Origin: Arhodomonas aquaeolei DSM 8974
GTDB lineage: Bacteria; Pseudomonadota; Gammaproteobacteria; Nitrococcales; Nitrococcaceae
DNA length: 64,000 nt
Assembly (NCBI RefSeq): GCF_000374645.1
Contig: NZ_KB894804.1
Span: 1 to 64,000, forward strand
Direction of reading: 5' to 3'
Shown one piece after another: positions 33,628-42,515 of the stretch; position 1 is the stretch's first letter, and the number at the start of each line of letters is the position of its first letter. The notes under the pieces were generated by a model. The model saw only the letters and a list, made by a program, of their open reading frames with translations, made no database searches and was not told where the DNA came from. The position numbers and the translations under genes are program-made.

Positions 33628-34470
33628 GTGTCAAATAACCCCGGACGGCTGTTCGTCGTCGCCACGCCCATCGGCAACCTCGAGGACATCAGCGCCCGTG
33701 CGGTAGCGGTTCTCGGTGGGGTGGGACGTATCGCCGCCGAGGATACCCGTCATACCGCCGCGCTGCTCAGTCATCTTGGTATACGCCGTCCGCTGCTCAG
33801 CCTCCACGAGCACAACGAGGCCGTCCGGGTGGAACGGGTGGTCGCGGCCCTGGCCGCGGGCGAGGACGTGGCGTTGGTCAGCGATGCCGGCACCCCGCTG
33901 ATCAGCGACCCGGGTTACCGCCTGGTGCGCGAGCTGCGTCACCAGGGCTACGCGGTCACGCCGGTGCCGGGGGCGTGCAGTGTGATTGCGGCGCTGTCGG
34001 TCGCCGGTCTGCCCAGTGACCGTTTCGTCTACGAGGGGTTCCTGCCGGCGAAGGCGCAGCAGCGTGCCCGGCGCCTCCAGGCTTTGGCCGCGGAGGCGCG
34101 CACCGTGGTGATGCTGGAGTCCGGCCACCGTATCGCGGCGTCGCTGGAGGCGATGGCGGCGTCGTTCGGCGGCGACAGGGAGGCCTGCCTGGCGCGGGAG
34201 CTCACCAAGCGCTTCGAGACGGTCCGGCTCGCCACCCTGGATGAGCTGGCCGCGTGGGTCGCGGCGGACGCGAACCAGCGGCGTGGCGAGTTCGTGCTCA
34301 TGGTCCGCGGTGTCGAGGCTCAGGCCGTTGCGGACACCGTGACGGTGGATGCGCTGATCGATGAGCTCGCGGGGGAGATGCCGCCGCGCCGGGCGGCACG
34401 GCTGCTCGCCCGGCTTACCGGTGGGAGTGCCAATACATTCTATCGGCGCCTCGCCCGGGAGGACGGGTGA
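33628..34470 (+). CDS. rsmI: 16S rRNA 2'-O-ribose methyltransferase RsmI
   Basis: Methylates the 2'-hydroxyl of C1402 in 16S rRNA. At 280 residues it is a tetrapyrrole-methylase-fold protein with LFVVATPIGNLEDISARA, AEDTRHTAALLSHLGI and ALVSDAGTPLISDPGYRLV. The start is GTG at 33628 with GGGTGGA 7-13 nt upstream. An ATG at 33559 in frame would add 23 non-conserved residues. It is divergent from lpoA and directly followed by RNase P RNA, whose likely promoter overlaps its 3' end. Confidence 0.96.
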   Translation: MSNNPGRLFVVATPIGNLEDISARAVAVLGGVGRIAAEDTRHTAALLSHLGIRRPLLSLHEHNEAVRVERVVAALAAGEDVALVSDAGTPLISDPGYRLVRELRHQGYAVTPVPGACSVIAALSVAGLPSDRFVYEGFLPAKAQQRARRLQALAAEARTVVMLESGHRIAASLEAMAASFGGDREACLARELTKRFETVRLATLDELAAWVAADANQRRGEFVLMVRGVEAQAVADTVTVDALIDELAGEMPPRRAARLLARLTGGSANTFYRRLAREDG

Positions 34471-34473
34471 ATC

Positions 34474-34482
34474 TGGTATCCT
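34474..34482 (+). promoter_or_regulatory. Extended -10 promoter of rnpB
   Basis: TG-G-TATCCT (TG at 34474-34475, -10 hexamer at 34477-34482) ends 6 nt before the 5' end of RNase P RNA deduced from helix P1. No good -35 hexamer is seen, which fits an extended -10 promoter. It starts 4 nt after the rsmI stop codon. Confidence 0.5.
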
Positions 34483-34488
34483 TGCGCC

Positions 34489-34839
34489 GGGGAGTCGGCC
34501 GGATGGTCGCTGCGTCTTCGACGTGGAGGAAAGTCCGGGCTCCACAGGGCAGGGTGCCAGGTAACGCCTGGGCGGCGTGAGCCGACGGAAAGTGCCACAG
34601 AAAATACACCGCCGATGGCCCCGTGCGGGGCACAGGTAAGGGTGAAAAGGTGCGGTAAGAGCGCACCGCGCGGGTGGCAACATGCCGCGGCACGGTAAAC
34701 CCCACCCGGAGCAAGACCAAATAGGGGGGCGTACGTGTGGCCCGCACGGCTCCCGGGTAGGTCGCTTGAGGTGTGCGGTGACGCACATCCCAGAGGAATG
34801 ATCGTCCCCGACAGAACCCGGCTTACAGGCCGGCTCCCC
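34489..34839 (+). ncRNA. rnpB: RNase P RNA component (class A)
   Basis: Catalytic RNA that matures tRNA 5' ends. At about 351 nt, the ends are set by helix P1, where GGGGAGTCGGCC (34489-34500) pairs perfectly, with one G-U pair, with GGCCGGCTCCCC (34828-34839). The universal core GAGGAAAGTCCGGGCTCCAC lies near 34526-34545, and ACAGAACCCGGCTTA (34811-34825) supplies the 3' conserved strand. Location between rsmI and mraZ matches Pseudomonas. Open frames through it are spurious. Confidence 0.97.
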
Positions 34840-35079
34840 ACTTTTCCCCCGCATGACGGTGCTTCCGGGGTGTCCCCGGAGGTATCGGCGTTGCGGTCGT
34901 GGCCTTCTTTTTCCTGCTATTCCGCGGCACTCCGTCGAACACTTTAGTGTCGACTCTCCTTTTCGTTCCTAGTGGCATGTTTCAGCGCCGGTTTTCGGTG
35001 CTTCCCGACCGTCTGTCGTGCGCCCTGTGGCTTCTTTCGTAAGTTCCTGAGTGGAAGGGAAAAACGCGCCCGTCGCTCC
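34840..35079 (+). other. Spacer between rnpB and the dcw promoter
   Basis: About 240 nt without a convincing gene. It holds two hairpins: TCCGGGG/CCCCGGA (34864-34880, 3-nt loop) and GTCG-A-ACACT/AGTGT-CGAC (34934-34954). The second is followed by TCTCCTTTTCG and could terminate rnpB transcription. Base composition is less GC-rich than in the coding regions, with several short T runs. Confidence 0.5.
34934..34965 (+). terminator. Possible rnpB terminator
   Basis: A 9-bp interrupted stem (GTCG/CGAC and ACACT/AGTGT with a 2-nt loop) is followed by TCTCCTTTT, about 95 nt after the rnpB 3' end. The T tract is interrupted, so the assignment is tentative. Confidence 0.35.
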
Positions 35080-35108
35080 TTGACGGTGCGATAGGGGGTG
35101 CCTATAGT
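35080..35108 (+). promoter_or_regulatory. Sigma-70 promoter of the dcw cluster (Pmra)
   Basis: TTGACG (35080-35085, 5/6) and TATAGT (35103-35108, 5/6) are separated by 17 nt. This places the start point near 35115, about 55 nt before mraZ and directly upstream of the MraZ-box-like repeats. It is one of the best promoter matches in the window. Confidence 0.78.
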
Positions 35109-35118
35109 GTGTCGCTAA

Positions 35119-35144
35119 GTGGGAGAAAGTGGTGGGAAATGGAA
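35119..35144 (+). promoter_or_regulatory. MraZ-box-like direct repeats
   Basis: TGGGA (35120-35124), TGGTG (35130-35134) and TGGAA (35140-35144) recur with 5-nt spacers, the 10-bp period of the TGGGN-N5 MraZ operators known from E. coli. Only the first is a perfect copy. A further TGGGA at 35133-35137 is out of phase. Their place just after the promoter suggests autorepression by MraZ. Confidence 0.62.
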
Positions 35145-35169
35145 CTCCCGGGCCGAAAAGGGGTAGCGA

Positions 35170-35622
35170 GTGTTTCGCGGTGTCGCCCATATCAATCTTG
35201 ATGCGAAGGGCCGGATGGCGTTCCCCAGCCGTTACCGCGAGCGGCTGCAGTCCCTTTGTGACGGTGAGCTGGTACTGACCGTGGACCGCGATCACTGTCT
35301 GCTCGTCTACCCGATGCCCGAGTGGGAGACCATCGAACGCAAGCTTGTGGAGCTCCCCGCGCTCAACCGCACCGCACGCCGGCTGCAGCGGCTGCTCATC
35401 GGCCATGCCACGGACTGTCAGCTGGACGGCAACGGCCGAATCCTGGTGCCGCCGCCGCTGCGCGAGTTCGCCGGGCTCGATAAGCGGACCGTGCTGATCG
35501 GCCAGGGCAACAAGTTCGAGCTCTGGGACGAGGATGAATGGCTGCGCCGTCGTGACGAATGGCTCGCCGAGGCCTCCGAGGAGGAGGATCTGCCCGAGGA
35601 ACTGGAGGCCCTGTCGCTGTGA
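35170..35622 (+). CDS. mraZ: Transcriptional regulator MraZ
   Basis: DNA-binding regulator of the division and cell wall cluster, in E. coli an autorepressor that binds upstream of its own gene. At 150 residues, two tandem SpoVT/AbrB-like domains begin [16 protein letters not shown] and [18 protein letters not shown], the two DNA-contacting repeats. The start is GTG at 35170 with only a weak GGGG upstream. It is the first gene of the dcw cluster and has MraZ-box-like repeats in its leader. Its stop overlaps the rsmH GTG. Confidence 0.96.
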   Translation: MFRGVAHINLDAKGRMAFPSRYRERLQSLCDGELVLTVDRDHCLLVYPMPEWETIERKLVELPALNRTARRLQRLLIGHATDCQLDGNGRILVPPPLREFAGLDKRTVLIGQGNKFELWDEDEWLRRRDEWLAEASEEEDLPEELEALSL

Positions 35623-36572
35623 CCGCCGAGGCAACCCCCCGTGACGACGCACACCGCCCGGTGTTGCGGGACGCCGCCGTCGAGGCGATGGCGGTGCGGG
35701 GGGACGGCACCTATATCGACGCGACCTTCGGGCGCGGCGGGCACAGTGCCGAGCTGCTCGCGCGACTTGGCCCGGGGGGGCGGCTGTGGCTGCTGGACCA
35801 GGACCCGGCCGCGATCGAGGCCGCGCGCACCCGCTTCGGTGACGACCCGCGCTGCAGGATCCGCCACACCTCGTTCGCGCGGCTTGCCGAGCTTGCCGAC
35901 GAGGAGGGTCTGGGGGGCGCGGTGGACGGTCTGCTGCTGGACCTCGGGGTGTCCTCGCCCCAGCTCGATGAGCCGGAGCGGGGGTTCAGTTTCCAGCACG
36001 ACGGCCCGCTGGACATGCGAATGAACACCGGGGCCGGGCCGACCGCCCGGGAGTGGCTGATGGAGGCGCCGGAACGCGAGATCGTTCGCGTGCTGCGCGA
36101 GTACGGCGAGGAGCGTTTCGCCCGGCGTATCGCCGCGACGATCGTGCGCCATCGCGACGCGGGGACGCTGCCGGCGCGCACCGCCGCCTTCGCCGAGCTG
36201 GTGGGGGCGGCGGTGCCGCGCCATGAACGCCACAAGCACCCGGCGACACGCACATTCCAGGCTCTGCGTATCGCGGTCAACGACGAGCTCGGTGCCCTGG
36301 ATGCTGGCTTGGCTGCCGTCCGCCGGCTCCTGGCCCCGGGAGGCCGGCTGGTGGTGATCAGTTTCCATTCGCTGGAGGATCGGCGGGTCAAGCGTTTCAT
36401 CCGCGACGCCAGCCGGGTGGGTGAGCTCCCCCCGGGGGTCGCCCAGGCGCCGCCGGAGCTCGAGCCGTGGCTGCGCCGCATCGGCCGGGCGGTCCGTGCC
36501 GACGAGGCCGAGCTCGGTGACAACCGCCGCGCACGCAGCGCGGTGATGCGTTGTGCGGAGCGCTTGCCGTGA
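35619..36572 (+). CDS. rsmH: 16S rRNA m4C1402 methyltransferase RsmH
   Basis: SAM-dependent N4-methyltransferase acting on C1402 of 16S rRNA, the same base ribose-methylated by RsmI encoded 1.2 kb upstream. At 317 residues, the SAM motif [14 protein letters not shown] is followed by [20 protein letters not shown] and, near the C-terminus, [17 protein letters not shown]. The start is GTG at 35619, overlapping mraZ (GTGA); an extension within mraZ is not conserved. It is followed by ftsL with another GTGA overlap. Confidence 0.96.
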   Translation: MTAEATPRDDAHRPVLRDAAVEAMAVRGDGTYIDATFGRGGHSAELLARLGPGGRLWLLDQDPAAIEAARTRFGDDPRCRIRHTSFARLAELADEEGLGGAVDGLLLDLGVSSPQLDEPERGFSFQHDGPLDMRMNTGAGPTAREWLMEAPEREIVRVLREYGEERFARRIAATIVRHRDAGTLPARTAAFAELVGAAVPRHERHKHPATRTFQALRIAVNDELGALDAGLAAVRRLLAPGGRLVVISFHSLEDRRVKRFIRDASRVGELPPGVAQAPPELEPWLRRIGRAVRADEAELGDNRRARSAVMRCAERLP

Positions 36573-36862
36573 GGTCGGGCTGGGCGATCGGTGTGCTGAT
36601 CCTGGCGGTGGCCGCGAGCGCGGTGGCGGTGGTGTACAGCACCCACGAGAGCCGCAAGGCGTTCGTGGCGCTGCAGGAGCTGCAGCGCGAGCGCGACACG
36701 CTGAACGTCGAATGGGGTCGGCTGCGCATCGAACAGGGCACCGTGGCGACTCACGGGCGTATCGAGCGCATCGCCCGCGAACGCCTCGGCATGCGGATGC
36801 CGGAGCGCGACGACATCGTCATTATCCGCGCGACGCGCGTGGCCGGGGAGGCAACGCATTGA
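36569..36862 (+). CDS. ftsL: Cell division protein FtsL
   Basis: Small bitopic divisome protein that works with FtsB and FtsQ. At 97 residues, a short cytoplasmic tail, one membrane segment (about 5-22, [19 protein letters not shown]) and a periplasmic leucine-zipper-like coiled coil follow (about 30-75, with [18 protein letters not shown]). The start is GTG at 36569, overlapping the rsmH stop. Sequence is weakly conserved in this family, so position between rsmH and ftsI is important evidence. Its stop overlaps the TTG start of ftsI. Confidence 0.92.
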   Translation: MRSGWAIGVLILAVAASAVAVVYSTHESRKAFVALQELQRERDTLNVEWGRLRIEQGTVATHGRIERIARERLGMRMPERDDIVIIRATRVAGEATH

Positions 36863-38595
36863 GCGGTACGCCGCACAGGACAGACAGCACACGCGGCTCC
36901 GGGCGCTGGCGGCTCGTTGCCGTCGCCGGTGTGCTGGGTCTGCTCGCCTTCGTGCTGGTGGCGCGGGCGGTGGAGATCCAGGTGGTCGAGCGTGCCTTCC
37001 TCGAGGGGCAGGGGCATGCCCGCCATGTGCGTGTGAATACCGTGCCGGCGCACCGCGGCATGATCACCGACCGCTTCGGCGAGCCGTTGGCGATCAGCTC
37101 GCCGGTGGATTCGGTCTGGGCCGATCCCTCCGCGCTGTTGCCTGCCGTGGACCGCCTCGACGAGCTCGCCAGGCCACTCGGCCTCGATCCCGCGAAGCTG
37201 CGCCGGCGCCTGGAGGCGGAGGCGCAGCGTGGCCGCGAGTTCGTCTACATCCGCCGGCACATTCCGCCGGCGCTCGGCGAGCAGGTCATGGATCTGCGCA
37301 TCCCGGGGGTCTCGCTGCGGCGCGAGTACCAGCGTTTTTACCCCACCGGCGAGGTTAGCGGTCACGTGCTCGGTTTCACCGACATCGACGACCGCGGCCA
37401 GACCGGCCTGGAGCGGGCGTACGATTCCTGGCTGTCGGGTCAGTCCGGAGCCAAGCGGGTCATGCGTGACCGCCTCGGGCGCGTGATCGAGGACATCGAG
37501 CAGCTGCGTGAGCCCGAGCCCGGCAAGGACCTGGCCCTGAGTCTGGACCGCCGCCTGCAGTACATCGCCTACCGCTCTCTGAAGTCGACAGTGCAGCGCT
37601 TCCAGGCCAGGAGCGGCTCGATCGTGGTGCTCGATGCGCGCAGCGGCGAAGTGCTCGCCATGGCCAGTCAGCCGGGCTTCAACCCCAACGACCGCAGCCA
37701 GCTGCGTGGGCCCCTCTACCGCAATCGTGCGGTCACCGACGTGGTGGAACCGGGCTCCACGATGAAGCCGTTCGCCGTCGCCGCCGCGCTGGAGACGGGC
37801 AAGTTCGAGCCGGGCACGCCCATCAATGCCGATCCCGGCTGGATGATGGTGGGCGGCAACACGGTGCAGGACGTCCACAACTATGGCGCCATCGACGTCG
37901 CCACGGTCCTCCAGAAATCCAGCAACGTTGGTGTCACCAAGATTGCCCTGTCGCTTGAGCGCGGCCGCATCTGGCGGATGGTCGACGCCGCCGGTTTCGG
38001 GCGTTCCACCGCCAGCGGCTATCCCGGCGAGGCCGGGGGCCACCTCGCACCGGTGCCACCGGACAGCCATTTCGAGCGGGCGACGCTTGCCTTCGGTTAC
38101 GGCCTGTCGGCGACGCCGCTGCAGATCGCCCACGCCTACACGGCCTTCGCCAACGACGGGCGGATGCCGATGATCTCGTTCCTGCGCGGCGGCTCCCAGG
38201 AGCCGGCGAAGCGGGTGATGAGCGAGAAGACCGCGGACAGCGTCCTGCACATGCTCGAGGGGGTGGTCACGCCCGAGGGTACCGCCGAGCGCGCCGACAT
38301 CAGCGGCTACCGGGTTGCGGGCAAGACCGGCACCTCCAAGCAGGCGGTGGCCGGAGGCTATTCCGACGACGACTACCTCGCGCTGTTCGCCGGCATCGTC
38401 CCGGCGAGCGATCCACGCTTCGTGTGCGTCGTGGTGGTGCGCGAGCCCAAGGGCGACAGCTACTACGGTGGTACCGTCTCCGCTCCGGTGTTCCGCGAGG
38501 TCATGTCCCAGGCGCTGCGGCTGTACAACATTCCGCCGGACGAGGACGGCGGCCTCGGGCCGCTGATGATCGCGGGAGGGCGCGGCCATGACTGA
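36859..38595 (+). CDS. ftsI: Septal peptidoglycan transpeptidase FtsI (PBP3)
   Basis: Class B penicillin-binding protein that cross-links septal murein with FtsW. At 578 residues, an N-terminal membrane anchor (about 14-35) and pedestal domain with APAHRGMITDRFGEPLA-type sequence precede the transpeptidase domain. Its motifs are STMK (Ser300), SSN (354-356) and KTG (489-491). The start is apparently TTG at 36859 in a TTGA overlap with ftsL; no other start near the conserved N-terminus is available before the membrane segment. It overlaps murE by 8 nt. Confidence 0.96.
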   Translation: MSGTPHRTDSTRGSGRWRLVAVAGVLGLLAFVLVARAVEIQVVERAFLEGQGHARHVRVNTVPAHRGMITDRFGEPLAISSPVDSVWADPSALLPAVDRLDELARPLGLDPAKLRRRLEAEAQRGREFVYIRRHIPPALGEQVMDLRIPGVSLRREYQRFYPTGEVSGHVLGFTDIDDRGQTGLERAYDSWLSGQSGAKRVMRDRLGRVIEDIEQLREPEPGKDLALSLDRRLQYIAYRSLKSTVQRFQARSGSIVVLDARSGEVLAMASQPGFNPNDRSQLRGPLYRNRAVTDVVEPGSTMKPFAVAAALETGKFEPGTPINADPGWMMVGGNTVQDVHNYGAIDVATVLQKSSNVGVTKIALSLERGRIWRMVDAAGFGRSTASGYPGEAGGHLAPVPPDSHFERATLAFGYGLSATPLQIAHAYTAFANDGRMPMISFLRGGSQEPAKRVMSEKTADSVLHMLEGVVTPEGTAERADISGYRVAGKTGTSKQAVAGGYSDDDYLALFAGIVPASDPRFVCVVVVREPKGDSYYGGTVSAPVFREVMSQALRLYNIPPDEDGGLGPLMIAGGRGHD

Positions 38596-40087
38596 GCGGC
38601 GCCTGGACGGACTGCTCGCGCCCCTGGGGATCGACGCCCCGGCGCTCGCGCTGACTGACCTCGCCCTGGATAGCCGCGAGGTGGCTGAAGGCGGCGTGTT
38701 CCTCGCGGTGCGGGGCGCCGGCGGGCATGGCCTCGCGCACCTGGAGGACGCGCTGGCGCGCAAGCCCGCGGCGGTGCTGTGGGACCCGGAGGGCGCGCCG
38801 GACGCCTACGCCGTGCTGGAGCGCTGCGAACGGGCCGGGGTGGCCGCGGTCGCGGTGCCGGGGCTGGGTGACCGGGTCGGCGAGCTGGCGGCGCGGTTCT
38901 TCGGTGATCCCGGTCGGCGGTTGCGCCTGGTGGGAGTGACCGGTACCGACGGCAAGACCTCCACCACCCAGTTTGTCGCCGCTGCCCTGGACCGGGCCGG
39001 TCACCCCTGGGCGAGCATCGGCACGCTCGGCTGGGGCCGGCCTGGTGCACTGCGGGAGACGCGCCATACCACGCCGGATGTGGTGGGTCTGCAGCGCCGC
39101 CTCGCCGCGCTCGTCGACGACGGGGTCGAGGGGGTCGCCATGGAGGTCTCCTCCCATGCCCTTGACCAGGACCGTACGCAGGGCCTCGATTTCGAGGTGG
39201 CGGTGCTCACCAATCTGAGCCGTGACCATCTCGACTATCACGGCAGCGACGCGGCCTATGCCGCTGCCAAGGCGCGGCTGTTCCTGGACACGGAGCCGGC
39301 GGCCGCCGTGCTCAACCTCGACGATGCCTTCGGCCGGGATATGGCGGCGCGTACCGGGGCGGCGGTGATCGGTTACAGCCTCGCTGATGCGCCTGGCGCC
39401 CGAATCCGGGCCCGCGGGGTGCATGCCGGTGACGAGGGGCTGGCGTTCACCCTGGATATCGACGGCGATGCCGTCGACGTGGCGGTCCCGGTCTTCGGGC
39501 TGTTCAACGTCGCCAATCTCCTGGCCACGGCCGGGGTGCTGCTGGCCCTGGGCGAACCTGCCGGATCGATCGCTGCGACGCTCGCCGCCTGCCGGCCGGT
39601 CCCGGGCCGCATGCAGGCGCTCGGCGGCGGTGACCGGCCGCTGGTCATCGTCGACTACGCCCACACCCCCGCGGCGCTGGAGGCCGCCCTCGCCGCCTCC
39701 CGGCAGCACTGCGCGGGGGCGCTGTGGTGCGTGTTCGGCTGCGGCGGTGACCGGGATACCGGCAAGCGTGCGCCGATGGGCCGGGCGGCAGCCGGTCTCG
39801 CCGACCACGTGATCCTCACCAGCGACAATCCCCGGGGCGAGCCCCCGGAGTCGATCATAGACGCGATCCGGGCCGGTTTGCCGGCCCCGGACGCGGCCCG
39901 GGCCATCCCGGACCGTGGCGAGGCCATCCGCACGGCGGTGGTCGGTGCACACGCCGGCGACGTCGTGCTGGTGGCCGGCAAGGGGCACGAGGCCTACCAG
40001 ATCGTGGGTGATGAGGTACGTGCCTTCAGCGACCGCGAGGCGGTCGAGGCGGCGCTGGCCGCCGGGGAGGGCCCATGGAGCCGGTGA
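38588..40087 (+). CDS. murE: UDP-MurNAc-L-Ala-D-Glu:meso-diaminopimelate ligase MurE
   Basis: Adds the third residue of the peptidoglycan stem peptide. At 499 residues, it is a Mur ligase with the ATP-binding motif GTDGKTS near residue 118. The sequence DNPR at 413-416 is the specificity motif for meso-diaminopimelate, so the wall is the DAP type expected of Gram-negative bacteria. It overlaps ftsI by 8 nt and murF by 13 nt. Confidence 0.97.
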   Translation: MTERRLDGLLAPLGIDAPALALTDLALDSREVAEGGVFLAVRGAGGHGLAHLEDALARKPAAVLWDPEGAPDAYAVLERCERAGVAAVAVPGLGDRVGELAARFFGDPGRRLRLVGVTGTDGKTSTTQFVAAALDRAGHPWASIGTLGWGRPGALRETRHTTPDVVGLQRRLAALVDDGVEGVAMEVSSHALDQDRTQGLDFEVAVLTNLSRDHLDYHGSDAAYAAAKARLFLDTEPAAAVLNLDDAFGRDMAARTGAAVIGYSLADAPGARIRARGVHAGDEGLAFTLDIDGDAVDVAVPVFGLFNVANLLATAGVLLALGEPAGSIAATLAACRPVPGRMQALGGGDRPLVIVDYAHTPAALEAALAASRQHCAGALWCVFGCGGDRDTGKRAPMGRAAAGLADHVILTSDNPRGEPPESIIDAIRAGLPAPDAARAIPDRGEAIRTAVVGAHAGDVVLVAGKGHEAYQIVGDEVRAFSDREAVEAALAAGEGPWSR

Positions 40088-41430
40088 AGCTCTCGCAGCT
40101 CGTGGTGGCCCTCGGTGAGGGGCGCCACCGCGGCGCCGACGCCATCGTCACCGGCGTGGTCATCGATTCCCGCATCGCCGGCGAGGGCACGCTGTTCGTG
40201 GCGCTGCCGGGGCGCCACGTCGACGGCCACGATTTCATCGCTTCTGCCCGGGCCGCGGGCGCCGCCGCCGCGCTGGTGGCCCGGGTGGTGGACGACCCGC
40301 TGCCGCAGTGGGTGGTCGAGGATCCGGCCGCCACGCTGGCGCGCCTCGGTGCCCGGGTGCGGGCCCAGGCGCCGGCGACCGTGATCGGTGTGACCGGCTC
40401 CAACGGCAAGACCACGGTCAAGGAGATGATCGCCGCGATCCTCTCGCAGGGGGCGGAGACGCTCGCCACCCGCGGCAACCTCAACAACGACCTGGGCGTG
40501 CCGCTGACGCTGTGCCGGCTCAACGCCGGGCACCGCTACGCGGTGATCGAGATGGGGGCCAATGCCCCCGGGGACATCGCCCGGCTGGCGGCGCTCGCCG
40601 CGCCGGACGTGGGGGTGGTGACCAATGCCGGGCCGGCGCACCTGTCGGGGTTCGGAGACATCGCCGGCGTGGCCCGGGCAAAGGGTGAACTGTTTGCCGG
40701 GATCGCGCGTGACGGGGTTGCGGTGATCAATGCCGACGACGATTATGCGCCGCTTTGGCGGCAACTGGCGGACGGACGACGCAGCGTGATGTTCGGAACT
40801 CGAGGGGATGCTGACATTCGTGCCACCGCGGAGGCGGACGGCACCACGATCCTGGTCCTGCCTGGCGGCGAGCACCTGCGGGTGCGCCTGCCGCTGCCCG
40901 GTGCGCACAACCGGCTCAACGCGGCGGCGGCGGCCGCGACCGCGCTCGCCGCCGGCGCCTCGCCGGCCTGGATCGTGCCGGGGCTCGAGCGCATGGCGTC
41001 GGTGCCGGGGCGCTGGAGCGAGGAGGTCCTGCAGGGCGGTGTGATCCTCATTGACGACAGCTACAACGCCAACCCCCGGTCGCTGGGCGCCGCGGTCGAG
41101 GTGCTCGCGCAGACACCGCCGGCCTGGGTGGTGCTCGGCGACATGGGCGAGCTCGGCGAGTCGGCCGGGCGGCTGCACGCCGAGGCCGGCGAAGCCATGC
41201 GCCGGGCGGGTATCGAGCGGGTGTTCGCCCTCGGGCCGCTGGCCGCGGAGGCCGCGGCGGCGTTCGGCGAGGGCGGCGGGTCCTTCGATGACGTCGCTGC
41301 GCTGGTCGACACCATGGCCCGCGACTGGCGCGCCGGCGTGCGTGTGCTCGTGAAGGGGTCGCGCTCCGCGGCGATGGAGCGCGTCTGCGAGGCGCTGAGG
41401 CAGCGCTACGGCATCGCAGGGGGGGCGTGA
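40075..41430 (+). CDS. murF: UDP-MurNAc-tripeptide:D-Ala-D-Ala ligase MurF
   Basis: Adds D-Ala-D-Ala to complete the cytoplasmic pentapeptide precursor. At 451 residues it has three domains. The ATP loop [12 protein letters not shown] is near 107-118, and the family blocks [12 protein letters not shown] and [13 protein letters not shown] are present. The ATG at 40075 lies within the end of murE (13-nt overlap). It is followed directly by mraY. Confidence 0.97.
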   Translation: MEPVKLSQLVVALGEGRHRGADAIVTGVVIDSRIAGEGTLFVALPGRHVDGHDFIASARAAGAAAALVARVVDDPLPQWVVEDPAATLARLGARVRAQAPATVIGVTGSNGKTTVKEMIAAILSQGAETLATRGNLNNDLGVPLTLCRLNAGHRYAVIEMGANAPGDIARLAALAAPDVGVVTNAGPAHLSGFGDIAGVARAKGELFAGIARDGVAVINADDDYAPLWRQLADGRRSVMFGTRGDADIRATAEADGTTILVLPGGEHLRVRLPLPGAHNRLNAAAAAATALAAGASPAWIVPGLERMASVPGRWSEEVLQGGVILIDDSYNANPRSLGAAVEVLAQTPPAWVVLGDMGELGESAGRLHAEAGEAMRRAGIERVFALGPLAAEAAAAFGEGGGSFDDVAALVDTMARDWRAGVRVLVKGSRSAAMERVCEALRQRYGIAGGA

Positions 41431-41432
41431 CC

Positions 41433-42515
41433 ATGCTGCTGGCACTGGCGAACTGGCTCGAGGGCTTCTACAGCGGCTTCAACGTGTTCCAGTACCTCAC
41501 GTTCAGGGCCATCCTCGGCACGCTCACCGCGCTCGGTATTGCGCTGCTCGTCGGCCCGGTCCTGATCCGCCGTCTGGTGCGTTACCAGATCGGGCAGTAC
41601 GTCCGCGAGGACGGCCCCCAGACCCATCTCTCCAAGGCAGGCACACCCACCATGGGCGGTGCGCTGATCCTGGTGGGGATCGCCGTGGCCACGGTGCTGT
41701 GGAGCGACCTCACCAACCGCTTCGTGTGGATGGTACTGCTGGTCACCCTGGCGTTCGGCGTCATCGGCGGCGCCGACGACTGGCTCAAGCTCACCCGCGG
41801 CAGCAGCCACGGCCTGTCCGCCCGGGCGAAGTACCTGGCGCAGTCCGCGGTCGGCCTGGTGGCCGCGCTGGTGCTGTTCACCAGCGCGCAGACGCCGGTG
41901 GAGACCTCGCTGATCGTGCCCTTCTTCAAGAGCGTCGTGCTGCCGCTGGGCTGGCTGTTTCTGCCGCTGGCGTATTTCGTGATCGTGGGCAGCTCCAATG
42001 CGGTCAACCTCACCGATGGCCTCGACGGCCTCGCGATCCTGCCCAGCGTGCTCGTGGGCGGCGCACTGGGCGTTTTCGCCTACGCCACCGGCCATGCCAA
42101 CTTCGCCACCTACCTCGGCATCCCGTTCATCCACGGCGTCGGCGAGGTCGTGGTGTTCTGCGGTGCCCTGGTGGGGGCGGGGCTGGGCTTTCTCTGGTTC
42201 AACACGTACCCGGCGCAGGTGTTCATGGGCGACGTCGGCGCGCTTGCGCTGGGGGCGGCCCTGGGCACCATCGCGGTGGTCGTCCGCCAGGAGCTGGTGC
42301 TGTTCATCATGGGCGGCGTGTTCGTCGTCGAGACGGTCTCGGTGATGCTGCAGGTGGCCTCGTACCGGCTTACCGGGCGGAGGATCTTCCGCATGGCGCC
42401 GTTGCATCACCACTTCGAGCTCAAGGGCTGGCCGGAGCCGCGGGTCATCGTGCGGTTCTGGATCATCACGGTCGTGCTCGTGCTCATCGGTCTGGCAACA
42501 CTGAAGCTGCGCTGA
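41433..42515 (+). CDS. mraY: Phospho-MurNAc-pentapeptide translocase MraY
   Basis: Transfers phospho-MurNAc-pentapeptide to undecaprenyl phosphate, making lipid I in the inner membrane. At 360 residues, the same length as E. coli MraY, it has ten or so membrane helices. Conserved segments include YYSGFNVF-type [15 protein letters not shown], the DDW motif in GGADDWLKL, the [13 protein letters not shown] loop and the HHHFE motif ([11 protein letters not shown]). The ATG at 41433 aligns residue for residue with the E. coli N-terminus; a GTG two codons upstream overlaps the murF stop and cannot be excluded. Confidence 0.97.
   Translation: MLLALANWLEGFYSGFNVFQYLTFRAILGTLTALGIALLVGPVLIRRLVRYQIGQYVREDGPQTHLSKAGTPTMGGALILVGIAVATVLWSDLTNRFVWMVLLVTLAFGVIGGADDWLKLTRGSSHGLSARAKYLAQSAVGLVAALVLFTSAQTPVETSLIVPFFKSVVLPLGWLFLPLAYFVIVGSSNAVNLTDGLDGLAILPSVLVGGALGVFAYATGHANFATYLGIPFIHGVGEVVVFCGALVGAGLGFLWFNTYPAQVFMGDVGALALGAALGTIAVVVRQELVLFIMGGVFVVETVSVMLQVASYRLTGRRIFRMAPLHHHFELKGWPEPRVIVRFWIITVVLVLIGLATLKLR

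Noticed and set aside
34415-34841. Several open frames over the RNase P RNA region
   Set aside because: The sequence has the universal RNase P RNA core and a perfect P1 helix, so the frames are not coding.
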